DNA from: Trichobilharzia szidati
Taxonomy: Eukaryota; Platyhelminthes; Trematoda; Strigeidida; Schistosomatidae
Length of the DNA stretch: 64,000 bases
Assembly (NCBI GenBank): GCA_944472155.2
Contig: OX235273.1
Location: 106,476,582 to 106,540,581 of the forward strand
Direction: 5' to 3'
The notes under the pieces are model-generated. The model was not told the DNA's origin, searched no databases, and saw nothing but the letters and a program-made list of their open reading frames with translations. Shown here piece by piece: positions 23,098-35,000 of the stretch (positions within the stretch are counted from its first letter, which is position 1; each line of letters begins with the position of its first letter). The position numbers and the translations under genes were made by a program.

Positions 23098-26000
23098 CTA
23101 AAAATAAATCAATAGAAAGAATCACTTTAATACAAAAATGTTTATTCTTTGTTTAAAATATCCTATGAAAAATGAATATAACTCAATAAATGTGTTATTA
23201 GAGGGAAATACTTCGAGTTAGATTACAAATTAACATCACTTAAGCAACCACTGAAAAGTCCAAAGAGTGTTGAACAACTATCCGCTCCAGATTTGGGTGT
23301 CTCTTCAACAGAACGCACCTATGACCTTACCTGGAATCTAACTCAGAACATTTAGGTTATAAGTCTAGCCTGTTAATCGCCTTCCTCATCGATCAGAGTA
23401 GGATGATATAAAATTAAGTTGGAGAATATTTGCATCTGACTATTTGGTTTCAGCTAGCCATGTAGGGAAGTGTGGACTGACTGGTTTTAGTCCTGGAGAC
23501 GGTAAAAGCAAATCGTCTGTGACTGTTTGTAGTACGGAGTCACAGGTTTTTAGTCACCTTGATCTTCGCATTCGCTTCAGCAAGCTTGACGGACAAACGT
23601 AGAAACTTGTTCAGCTCCTTTACCGTCGAACGGTCCTTGCTCGTTTTCAAATCACATTCAGCGCCTTTCGAAAAATCCTTCAAAGTAATATACAAGATTC
23701 AATCAAACCTATCAAAGAGAGTGAAATCAAGACATTTGGGCATAACTGAGGCGTTAGCTATCCAAAAACTCAAACCCACTCTTTGTATCCAAAAGAAATA
23801 CGTCCAACCCCTGTCCCTGCCATGGCCATCGTAAACAGGTAAAATTTTTTAGTAATGACAATCTCATCACCTTTCTTATCTAAACTTCCTGTTTATTCAT
23901 GTTATTTTAAGTTTTCTTAATCCTGTCTACACTACCATATTTTCATATCCACAACTACTAATCTTCGGTGCAGACTGAATTCTATCAGTCATGTTTGCAA
24001 TGTGGCAACCATGCTAGGTGGCTCGCCATTACGGTGCACTGTGAATTGTCGGTATTAGATGGTTGGAGGCAATCGGCAGGAAGCCTTGACTACTTACCTT
24101 CTCTGACTGCAGCACTGGGTGACGCGGGTTCGAATCTCAGAAGGGACATCAGTTCCTTCAAGGTTGCAGATACGCCTTGCTGATGAGTGCCAACTAGCAC
24201 AAAACCTAGGTCCAAGGCTTCCTGCCGATTGCCTCCAACCATCTAATACTTCCTGTTTATTTTGTCATTTTATTATTCCTACATATTTAATCCCTGATTG
24301 CATAAACAATTATTCATCACATTAGTTTTTTATCCAAACATCCTGTATATTTTGTTATTTCTACATTTCTAACCCCCAACTGCACAATGTCAATCATCTT
24401 AGTTATTATGTTACTTTGTTCGAGTTTTATCCGCCCCCCTGTTTATTATGGCATTCTAATTCCTAATTGTAATTTTTTATTAATTTGACCCTTAACCGGA
24501 AATTATTCTGGAACTTTCCCATCCATTTGATATAAATACACGAATGTACAGCCTAGATGATGACTTCGTCGAAAAGAAAATTTTCTTCGCTGCAACTGTC
24601 TTCTTATCACCTTGATTTATTAAATCCTCATGTTTTTTCCATTTGGCTGTTGTCTTCCGTACATTTCTGTGCATAATATAGAATTTCAACCTTTTTTTCT
24701 TTTGTCTAACTTTATGTAGTATAGCGACTGTGGAAAATTGAACCGTTGCGCTTCTGTGTAAAGCTTTCACTCGAAACTCAGTCAGTCAGCTATTCACTCA
24801 CTCACTAGGACAGAATCTAATGGTCCGTAAATTCTAACTATCACCAATTTGCAGTACACAGTGCAACTGCCAACCAAATGTCGTTTGTGAGTATTTGTTC
24901 TTAAACCCTAACTCCTGAATCTCACTGGTCATGACTTCCCACTAGAACTTTAGGTAACTTCATCTTATAGTCACTTACAAGCGAGCGTTGAATTAATTTT
25001 CAAGTTCAAGTGTTGGTTTGTAGGGATTTGATTGATCGGTTGAAGCACTTCAGAGTACTGGACAGTTGTTTCGTCATAGTTCGAAACTGTTCATGAATAC
25101 GCACCCACCATCAGGATTCGAACCCATGGCATTCTGGTTACAAGGCGAGCATGTAGACCATTAGGCTGACTTCATACTGGTGTTAAAAATGCGAATCTTG
25201 TTCCTTATGCTGAGTGACAGCGGAATATTTCCAAACTGGTTTCAGGTTGATGAAGGCGTATCTTGCCTTTCCGATTCTAATTTGCTTTGACATCTTCGTC
25301 CGTCCCACCGGCCTGTAGTTGAAACGATGCTTCCTAGTTAAGTGAAGGAGGCAACCTGTGCTAAAGCTACCCCATTGATGGTGACTGCTGCTGGTTGCTG
25401 TTTTTGTTGTTGGTTGGTTATCTTCATCATTTCCGTCTTCTCTATGTTCACTTGAAGTCCTGTCTTTGCTGCTTCTTCACCAAGTTTGTTGGTTTTCGCC
25501 TGTTAGTCTTCGAGTTTATGTGACATTAGACATATATCATCCACGCGCGAAATCCACATATTCTAGAGTCATCTTATCGGTGGTCCAGCGTACTCCTGTC
25601 GCATAATCCAGTCCATCACAACTGATAATATCATCGGTGATAATAGACAGCCAGCCTTGTCTTACTCCTGTATTCACTTCGAACGCCTCTCTGAGATTCC
25701 CGTTGTGGATCACCTGACACGTGGCATTCTCATATAGCCAGCTGTTGAATGAGGTTGATAAAGACTTGAGGTACGCCATAGTGTTGAAGTAGTTTCCAAA
25801 TTACTTCTCGGTCAACGCTGTATGTCGAAGGCCTTTTCGAAGTCGATGGAGTTATGGTACAGGTTTGACTGCCATTCTATGCCTTGTTCGATGACAATGC
25901 GTAGAGTTGCAATTTGATCAGCACAAGATTTGCCTTTCCGGAATCCAGCTTGTTCTGGGCTGGCGGAGTTCTGTGTACAGTGCATCTTTCATTCTTTCTA

Positions 26001-29000
26001 GGATGACGCGACTTAGTATTTTACTTGATGTACGTGCACAAGAGCAATTCAGTTCTTGCACAGGCCTAAGTCGCCCTTCTTTGTCAGTTTGAAGAGGTAG
26101 CCAGCCCTTCTTCCAATCAGTAGGCATTTTTCCTTCTTTTCAAACTTTTGCATTAACGGAGTGAGAACATCTCCCGTAATCTCTGGGACCGTCTTCAGTG
26201 CTTCGGGAGGGATGCCGTCTGGTCCTGCTGCCTTCCCAGCTTGCCTTCAGTAGCCTGATCGCATTCAGGATTTCTTCTTTCGTTGGAGGGTTGGTGTCCA
26301 CTTGCAAGCAGTTCTGTGCGTGCTGTTGATGGTATTTGTGGGCGAGTTGCCGGTGGTGGTCGATTCAAGAGTCCTTTAAAGTGACCAGCCCATTGTTTGA
26401 TTTGTTTCTCCTCCTTGGTGATCAGGTTTCCTTGAGCATCTTTTATTGGTTTCATCATCTGAGTCGGTCTCTTCCCGAATAGAGACCTGGTTATCTAATA
26501 CAATGTCCTGAGATCTCTTTTACCTGCGGCCTGCCTGTTCTGCTTCAGTTGCCGGCTAGTGTGTCGTAAAATTGTCTTTTATCTTTCCTAACACTCTTCT
26601 TCACTCCTCTCCTTATTCAGTGCAGTGTACATTGAACTCAGATTCTCCTTATGTTGCTTATCTTTGCATTGAGTCATCTCCTCTTTTACCATCCTTCTTC
26701 GCCCTTTTCTATTAGCTTCCAGATAGGTATCCGTTGACAGCCACTCCTTGTTTTGTCTCTTCCTTCTTCCTAGAACAGTTGTACACGTTTCCCTAAATAT
26801 CGCTTTCAGAGTGTTCCAATGTTCTTCCACAAAGATTTCCTCAGTGATGCCACGTAGTGTGTCCGACTTTGCTCTGATCTGATCTGTAGTGAAGGTAGGT
26901 ATCCCTTGTAGTTTTGTCCTTCAGTTTCTGAATGTTGAACTTGAATTGTGGTCTGTCTCCATTTGTTTTCATGGATTTCGGCTTCACCTTGAAGGTTCCT
27001 TGAAATAGATGATGGTCTGAGTAAGCCCACATCTGCGTCTCCACTTCCATGAGCAGCATTGGTATGAAATCTATTTGGTTTGTGGTATGTCCGTCAGGTG
27101 AAATCCATGTTGCTTTGTATATATTCTTGTATTGGTACACGCTCCCTCCAATCACCAAATCGTTGAAAGAGCAGAAGTCTGCGAATAATTCTCCCTTTTC
27201 GTTCATTTCTCCGAGTGATAGCCTCTCGACCCATAGTGAGTTCTCTTCCTGTATTATCTGCGCCCAGTTTGGCTCGCATTTATATCTTTCATAAGGATTT
27301 TGATGTCCATATTTGGGATGTTAGCCAATGCTGTTGGTAGTTGTCTGTAAAAGTCCTCCTTCTTTTCTTGTTCCGCGTTGTTTGTAGCACTGTGAATGGC
27401 ACTGGATAACTGCAACCTTCCCACCTTCCTTTTGAGTTTAATCTTGCTCTAATGATCCTGCAGGATGAAATTGGTTCCCACTGCACTGCATTAGGGCTTT
27501 GGCTGTCACTGGTAACATCATTATAGCCATTTCCTCAGTGTGTACGTCGTTGTCGTCTAGGTGATTGGAGTAGATTACTGACTTTCCCGTTGACAACTTG
27601 GATAATCCACATCCATTCCATCTGCTTTCGCAGGTACCCAGTACTTCTAAGCCATATCTTCGCATCTCTTTGGCCACCTGGGCAGGCTTCCAAGTCTCGT
27701 ACATTGTACAGAAATTCCACTCCTCCATTCTTATTCTTGCTTTTACTGAAAAAGATACATCAGCTGGCTGACTGGCTTCCTGAAGGCTTTCACCAGCACA
27801 CGTCATTTTGCCTCTCTGATTCGAGTGAAGAATAAGATTGTTTTTTGAATTTTTCGTATTTTTATTATATTTTCTGTGCGTTGAAGTTTCTCTAGAAGCT
27901 CGATAGCTTTTTTGGTGTAGGATTGTTGGTCCTACACCCAATCCTCCTTCCTTACCCTGGCTAGAAAACTAGCAAGCTAGTTAAATAGGCAAGGTTCGCC
28001 TATGATTTGCTTTTCTTGACTCCAGCTTGTCCCAATCAGACTTTAGCATCCAGAACATCTTTAGGTCTCTCCAGGATGATGTGACTATTTCGCTAAAGTT
28101 AGACAGTAGCATGACTTTGTGTCAGTTTTTCCAAAGGCTTAGGTCGTTTTTCCTTGATTGTTTTACCCTCTTCAAATCAGTAGGTACCTTTCCTCCCTCC
28201 AAAGCTTATTTCATTAGTGGAGTGAGGGTATCCGCTGCAGTTTGTGGTACCTTTCTCAGTGCTTCTAAAGGAATTCTTTGTGATCCTGGTGCTTTTCTGG
28301 CTGCCTTCCAGTGATTGTACAGTATTCAAGACTTTTGCAATTGTCTGAGGATTAGTATACACTAGCAGTTCTGTGGTTGTTGTTGTTGCTGTTACTAATT
28401 CTCTACGAGTTGTAAGTGGTAGTCGAGTGACATTGAGCACCAGGCCAGCACTCTAGTTAAACCCAAATGGGCATATCCCCAGTGGTGACATTGAAGAGAC
28501 AGTGGGAGAAGGAGATGACAGCGAGAAGGCAATCGTACAACCAGTTAAAAATGAATGCATGAAACACATTGAAATGAATAAATGCTGTTGAAGCCCTAAA
28601 TTCTATTCGGAACTTAAGGAGTAACAATAATACAATGACTCAAATACTTCTAGGAAAATTTCATCACATACTATGAATTGGAGAGGCGTTTACGAAAGAT
28701 TTCTGCAACAATGTCACCTTTGAATTCTAGATTAAACAGAAGTATTTTCTTTGGGATGGATTGGACTTGTTCGGAAGTCTTCTTTGATTTGAGATTCTTG
28801 TCTATGAACCTGAGAGGAAAACTGTTCTCAATCAGGGTTCTTCGGAGATTACGCAGTTCTTCATCAATCACTTCCTCGCTGCATATCCTCCGAATCCTCA
28901 AGGAAAGAGCGTGTATCGGGTTCCTCTTTCTACTTTGGGGCACGAAGCTTTGAAAGTTGATGAATTGTTCATTCCATGTAGGCTGTTTGTATATGGACCT

Positions 29001-32000
29001 TTTCAAAGAGTTGTTAGCGTTTCTTGTCGGATGGACGTCGAGCAAGTGGAACATTCTGTCGGATCGGTCGGTCGGTTTTCGACATAGAACTTTGCACTGA
29101 TGTGCGGCAGTTCAAGTCGCCACACTCCCTCCTTGTAGCACACAAAGCAAGAGAAGAAAGTAGGAGAAATGCATATTAGAGACAGTAAACAAAGGTGTGA
29201 GACAAAGGAATAGTAATAACGAAGAACAAAACAGTTTAATCTGAAATCACAAGTCACAATGAGTGGATGCATCTGCGCTAGCCAGTGAGAACGATTTTGA
29301 GCCATGTCACCAATTGTTTCCAACCATTGGTTTTTACCGTCCCAAGGACCCCAACCAGACAGCAGTCTACACCTTCCTACGTGACTGGCTGGCTTAAACT
29401 AACTGTTGTGGATTTCATTGACTGGTGAAGCCATGTTTTAGTCTGACCACTACTAACTTTTCCAGTCTGACCCTATGTCAGCTAAAACTGCCCGTCGAGG
29501 AAGGCGATGACTAGGCATACGTAATACATGTCCTAACCATCTCAGTCGATGTAATTTCACAGCCTCGTCGACTGATTTCCCCTCCTTACCTAGCACTTGA
29601 CTGAAGCCTAACTTCAATATTGCTCACCTTATTATACCACTTCACGCGGGAGATAGAACGCAGACACCTATGATCAAAGACAGTTAATCTTTTCATGTCC
29701 TCCGCTCCTCATCTCTCACAGCCATAAAGGAGGACGGAGCGGACTGCTGAGCAGTACACAAGCCGTCGGATTCAGACTCAAGAGTGAAGTTGATGTTTGG
29801 GTGGGCGTCAATGAAGATTTAAAGTAGTTCTTTTAGATCACAATTCTCATCACAAATAATGAAAGTATCATCGACATCTCTCTTGTAGAGATGGAGGTCG
29901 TCGATACTTGATGATAAAGAGTTGTTTTCTAGGTTTGTGTAATCTCCGAAGAACCCTGATTGAGAACAGTTTTCCTCTCAGGTTCATAGACAAGAATCTC
30001 AAATCAAAGAAGACTTCCGAACAAGTCCAATCCATCCCAAAGAAAATACTTCTGTTTAATCTAGAATTCAAAGGTGACATTGAATAAATGCCTCATAAAT
30101 GCCTAACCAAATCTCTGAGGAAAGCATACTATAAATTGTTAAAACTCAACAAACTCACCGTCCATAATCACTTCTTGTATGCTCTGAATAAAATGTATGA
30201 TATGTACATAATGGATATAAATCATCACCTTCAAAGGTACACTTCCTTCCTAATTCACTATCTGAATCATGCACATATTTTAGTGTAGCAGGTAAATTTT
30301 CCATACTATAATGATAGATTATACGCCAACTACTACATGCACTGACATCATACTCTCGCATACCTTTTGTTTTCAACTTTGAACTTGATTTCTGCTCATA
30401 TGCACATATACCGATTTCGGTTTTATTTACTGAACAGAATAAATTCCTTTTTGATTTGACTGTATCTATATACTCTTCAGATGATGATGGTCTTTGTAAA
30501 CTGTAAGAAAATTTTTAAAAAAAAACGTCATGTTTTTGACTTACTGTTGATATATATATATATATATATATGCATAGATCTGACCAAATTGTTCAACAGG
30601 AGGCTCCTCTTACACAGATACCTCAATTTTATTAAAAATGAAAACCCAATTCACTTATTTGATGATAGTCAGTAGTGAAGTCCAAATATTGCGTTTTGTT
30701 CCGTCTGTGACTCTTCAACTGAGTGGATGAACAGGTGACTCATGGTTTACCTAATGAGTATCAAATCTAATGGGCATATCTTTATCGTTTGCAGCCATAC
30801 GTACTGGATTCAAGCCTCAATGAGAACAACCCCACTAGCCGAGGATGTAGCTGCATCCAGGTAAAAAGTCCCCATTCTCATACTAGCCACCATCAAACAA
30901 GTAAAGGCATTATAAAATGTATTCTATTATTCAAGTGTTGGTATCTAGGGACTTGATTGATTGGTTACATGATTTCATCATGAGCTGACATTAGTTAGAG
31001 AACCACTGGAAAACTTGGGAGTATTGAACAGCTGTTTCGTCCTAGTTTGGGACTCTTCATCAGTACGTACCCACCACAGGAGATTCAAACCCATGACCTT
31101 CTGGTTACAAAGTGAGCTAGCTCGTAGACCATTAAGCCACTGGGACCCGATCCAATGGCCCATGAATTCTAACTTCTGCCAATTCACGATATAGCGCAAC
31201 CGCTAGCCAATGTCTTTGGCGAGTATTTGCCCTCACACCCGACCTGCTGCACCCTACTGGTCACAACTTCCCACTAGAACCTCAGGTAACTACCTACCTG
31301 AATAGGGCAAGTCGCCGGTGATCAGGTCTAACCTCCTGTGGTGGGTGTGTATTGCCGAAGAGTCCCTAACTAGGACGAAACAGCTGTCCAGTACTCCCAG
31401 GTTTTCCAATAATCTGTTATTTTTTATTTAAGAGTCCTAAACACTGAAATTTTTCTATATCTAATTAGGTGACAATCTTTCCTGTGAAATTTCTTTTTGG
31501 ATAGTATTACTTTATACTTTACGATGTATGCTATTGAATTACAAACGTTATTGTTCGTACAATGGGATATACTTCTTTATTGCTATGAAACATTGGCAAT
31601 GGAAATGGAAGACCTGAAGAAGCCAACTGTCTTTTTGTTCTGGGTATTCACTTTCTATCTCCGGCGTTAAGTGCTATGATATATACTCAGTAATGGGTGT
31701 AGTATCTGTATATCAAATATAATTAATAATATAATAAGTTACTCATTATTCTCTCTTATATTTTATGAATTTATTCTGGCTAAGGTTCATTAATACTCTC
31801 CCTAAGTGCTTTGATACGGCCAAGAGATGGTACACGTCAGCCTTACTCTCAAAATGCTGTCATCATATGGACACACGTTCCCATTGACTGCCTTCATATG
31901 GCGTGAAAAAACAAATGCGAACAATCGGCACTTATCACAAAAACGGCCGACTTGGACGTCCACCTACAACAGCTGGAAAACCTCTATTCCTAGCCTACTG

Positions 32001-35000
32001 TGTACATGATCTCCATAACCCAAAAGAAACGAAGCGGGAACTGGCCTATTTTTTCACTGGCAGCCACACGGAATGCGGCTCCTGATGCTTTTCTGCTGCT
32101 TTGTAAATCATACATTAAATCAAAAACTTGCAAATCGGTCTCTGCTTTGATTTAGTTGTCTACGCAGCATTTCAGCCCTTGCACAAATCATAAAATAACA
32201 ACCATATGGCGCTTCTCCCGGTACCCATATTGCAGCTTAATCCCTTTCTCAAAGATAAATAATTAATTAAGAATTACCCATTTGTATTATTTCTCCACTT
32301 GCATTAGACTTAATACATTTAATGTACGAACAGAATTGGTCATGATACCTTATAAACTAAAACTGATGTGGCAGGATGGCATATACAGACAGCTGGAAAC
32401 TATTCACATCAAATACTCATGTTTGATAGTGTATCTGAAGGAACTGAAACACCTGACGACTGTTTTCAACCACTGTAGCAGAACTCATCATTCGCGTATG
32501 TGGCTATATTCAGTTCAGATAGCTGAATCACTTAAAATCGCTTGAATTCTGTTTAACTACTGATATCATTATAAGTAGTAAATCACACTCTATACAAATT
32601 CATCTACCTAACTAATTACTTCATAAATAAATATAAGAAACTGAAGACAACTTGTTGATAGGAGTAATCTTCGTTCATAAAGACTTATTTTTATTCTGAA
32701 AGTGAATTCGATATAAAAATTTTAAAATGTTAATAACTTTAAACTTTAATTTCCCGCTCAAAGAATTATTAACAGGTGTACAACGAATGCTTCTTGTAAT
32801 TTGCATATAATGAATTTCATTCTAAGTATTACAGGTTCGCTCAAGTAGTTGGCCAGAATCAGAGTGCACCTTCAAATCAAGTACACCGCCACTGACGATC
32901 TCGGCTTTAAACTAAGGAAATGGAAGTCCAGTGTTTTCATCACTTTGCTCAGGTTAGCATACATTACTTTTGGACTCAATTAGTAGTATATACCGTCGTT
33001 CAGCTTTTTTTTGATTTGCAAATGATGAATGGGAAACTTGATTGCATGGAGGATTTCATCATGAGCTGACATCATTTAAACAACCACTGGAAAACTTGGG
33101 AGTAATGGACAGTTGTTTCGTCCTTGTTCGGGACTCTTCACAGTACGCACCCACCAACAGGAGGTTCGAACCCACGACCTTCTGGTTACAAGGCAAGCTA
33201 GCTCATAGACCATTGAACCCACTGGGACCCTGATAAAATCCTCCATGCAAGCAAACAAAAATCCCTACAAAACCAATACTTGAGAATATGAAACTAGCTT
33301 CTTTTGTTCGGAAACACAAATATCTGTTTCACTTTTGATCACGCACCGATGTCAGTCAAAAGACGTAATCTGTAGAAATCATCAGATCAGATATTAGGAC
33401 TAATACTCGCCGACAACATTAGCCAGTGGTCACACTAAAATCACGGATTGGTAGAAGTTGGATCCTGCCTCAGAGTCTGATTGATCTACTAGCTTGATCT
33501 GTCAATAAAAAGGCCTACGTTCTAGCCCGGTGGGTGAGCACAGATGAAGAATCCTAGAACTAGACAAAGTCACTGTCCAGTACTGCCTAGTTTTCAATGG
33601 TTCTCTAATTAACATCAGCTAGTAATCGAAAGTTAAATAAATCAAGCCTCCATAAACTCTTGAAAAATATAAATATTTCCCAAAATAATTGTAAAATCTT
33701 GTAATATAAAGCCGCAATTCCTCTGTCGAATCAATAAAAGCAGAATTTTATTTCTGAGAGTTCAATCCCTTAGCCATAGAGTATTTTGCTAAGGATGTAC
33801 ACATTGTTTTTAAATTATCTAAGTGGTTAATCAGTCAAGGTAACAAAAAGAACACCGATACGATTATTATGTAATCCGGAAGATCCTGGATCCGACCCCT
33901 ACTGGGGTTATGTGTACATACTGCTGAAAAGTCCTAAAGCAGGACAAAAAAGCTGTCCATTGCTAGCTGATTTCCAGTAGTTGTCTAACTGATTTCATTG
34001 CACCTAATGTAGTATAGGAGTTGACAATATTACCAAGCTGAAGAAGGTGTGAATTGTTTAGGGTCTAGGACGTATTAACTTACAGTCAAATGCTGAAGCC
34101 TATATGCCACATCATTATGAGTGACTTATAATCATCCTTCTTACTCACTCGTATCTTTTAAATCGATTCAACGAAGTCTCATAAATCCTTATACACTGAA
34201 GTAAATATCAGTCTAGACTATAAAATAGACATTTGGATCAACAATTTACCACTTTAACTTCCATTCAATCCGTAATAGGCTTGACTTCTGCATCATATAC
34301 CTAACATTTTCAACTGTCACAGCATACAAGGAATTCATTTCTAGCTTTACAAAAGTATTTTTTGTTACTTGGGTTTTTCTTCTGATTTTTCTTCTAACAG
34401 GGTTTCAAGCCTAGGAAATTTTAGTAGCGGTGGGGTGTTGCCTTTTTATACTGCACCATTGTTAATCATACACTCAACTCTTATTCTTTTCTGGATTCAC
34501 TACTGACTGGGTGAATTTTGAGAGTAAGTCAGCCGGGAATCGAACCCAAATTTCCAACGTCATGGGTTTTTTTATTCCTTCACGTTTCCAATGGAACATA
34601 GGGCCACTTCAAGCTAGAGACTTGAAGTTTCTGTAGCAGTGGTGTTTATTTTTACAGCATGAGGTTGCTAGCCTCATGCCCAACCTTTCCTCTTTGCCAG
34701 CTTTATTACTTACTGGCTTAGCGAGGTAAAGGAGTGCGTCATCGGGGGGGTCGAATCCCGGACCACGTGCATGATCGGCAAGCGACCATAACCACCGCGC
34801 CACCAACGCACTGAAGGTCATGGGTGGGTGAGAATTTTTATCCTGAAATTGGGTATCATTTCAGTAAAACAGGAAATGACTTTAAGGCTTTATTAGTGAC
34901 ATATTCCTGTCCTTGCAGAAAATCACCATAAAATAATCGAAGTGTAAAAGTAATAACAGTAATAATAACAATAAAGATTCATCATATATTTTTCAACTTA

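Noticed and set aside
31600..31660. PLE hammerhead remnant (gacCTGAAGAAGcc)
   Set aside because: GAAA box and stem III absent; too little left to support.
31827..32085. Overlapping open stretches with a GRLGRPP motif
   Set aside because: Only about 60 codons, two frames compete, no known family; the GRP motif alone does not make an AT-hook gene.
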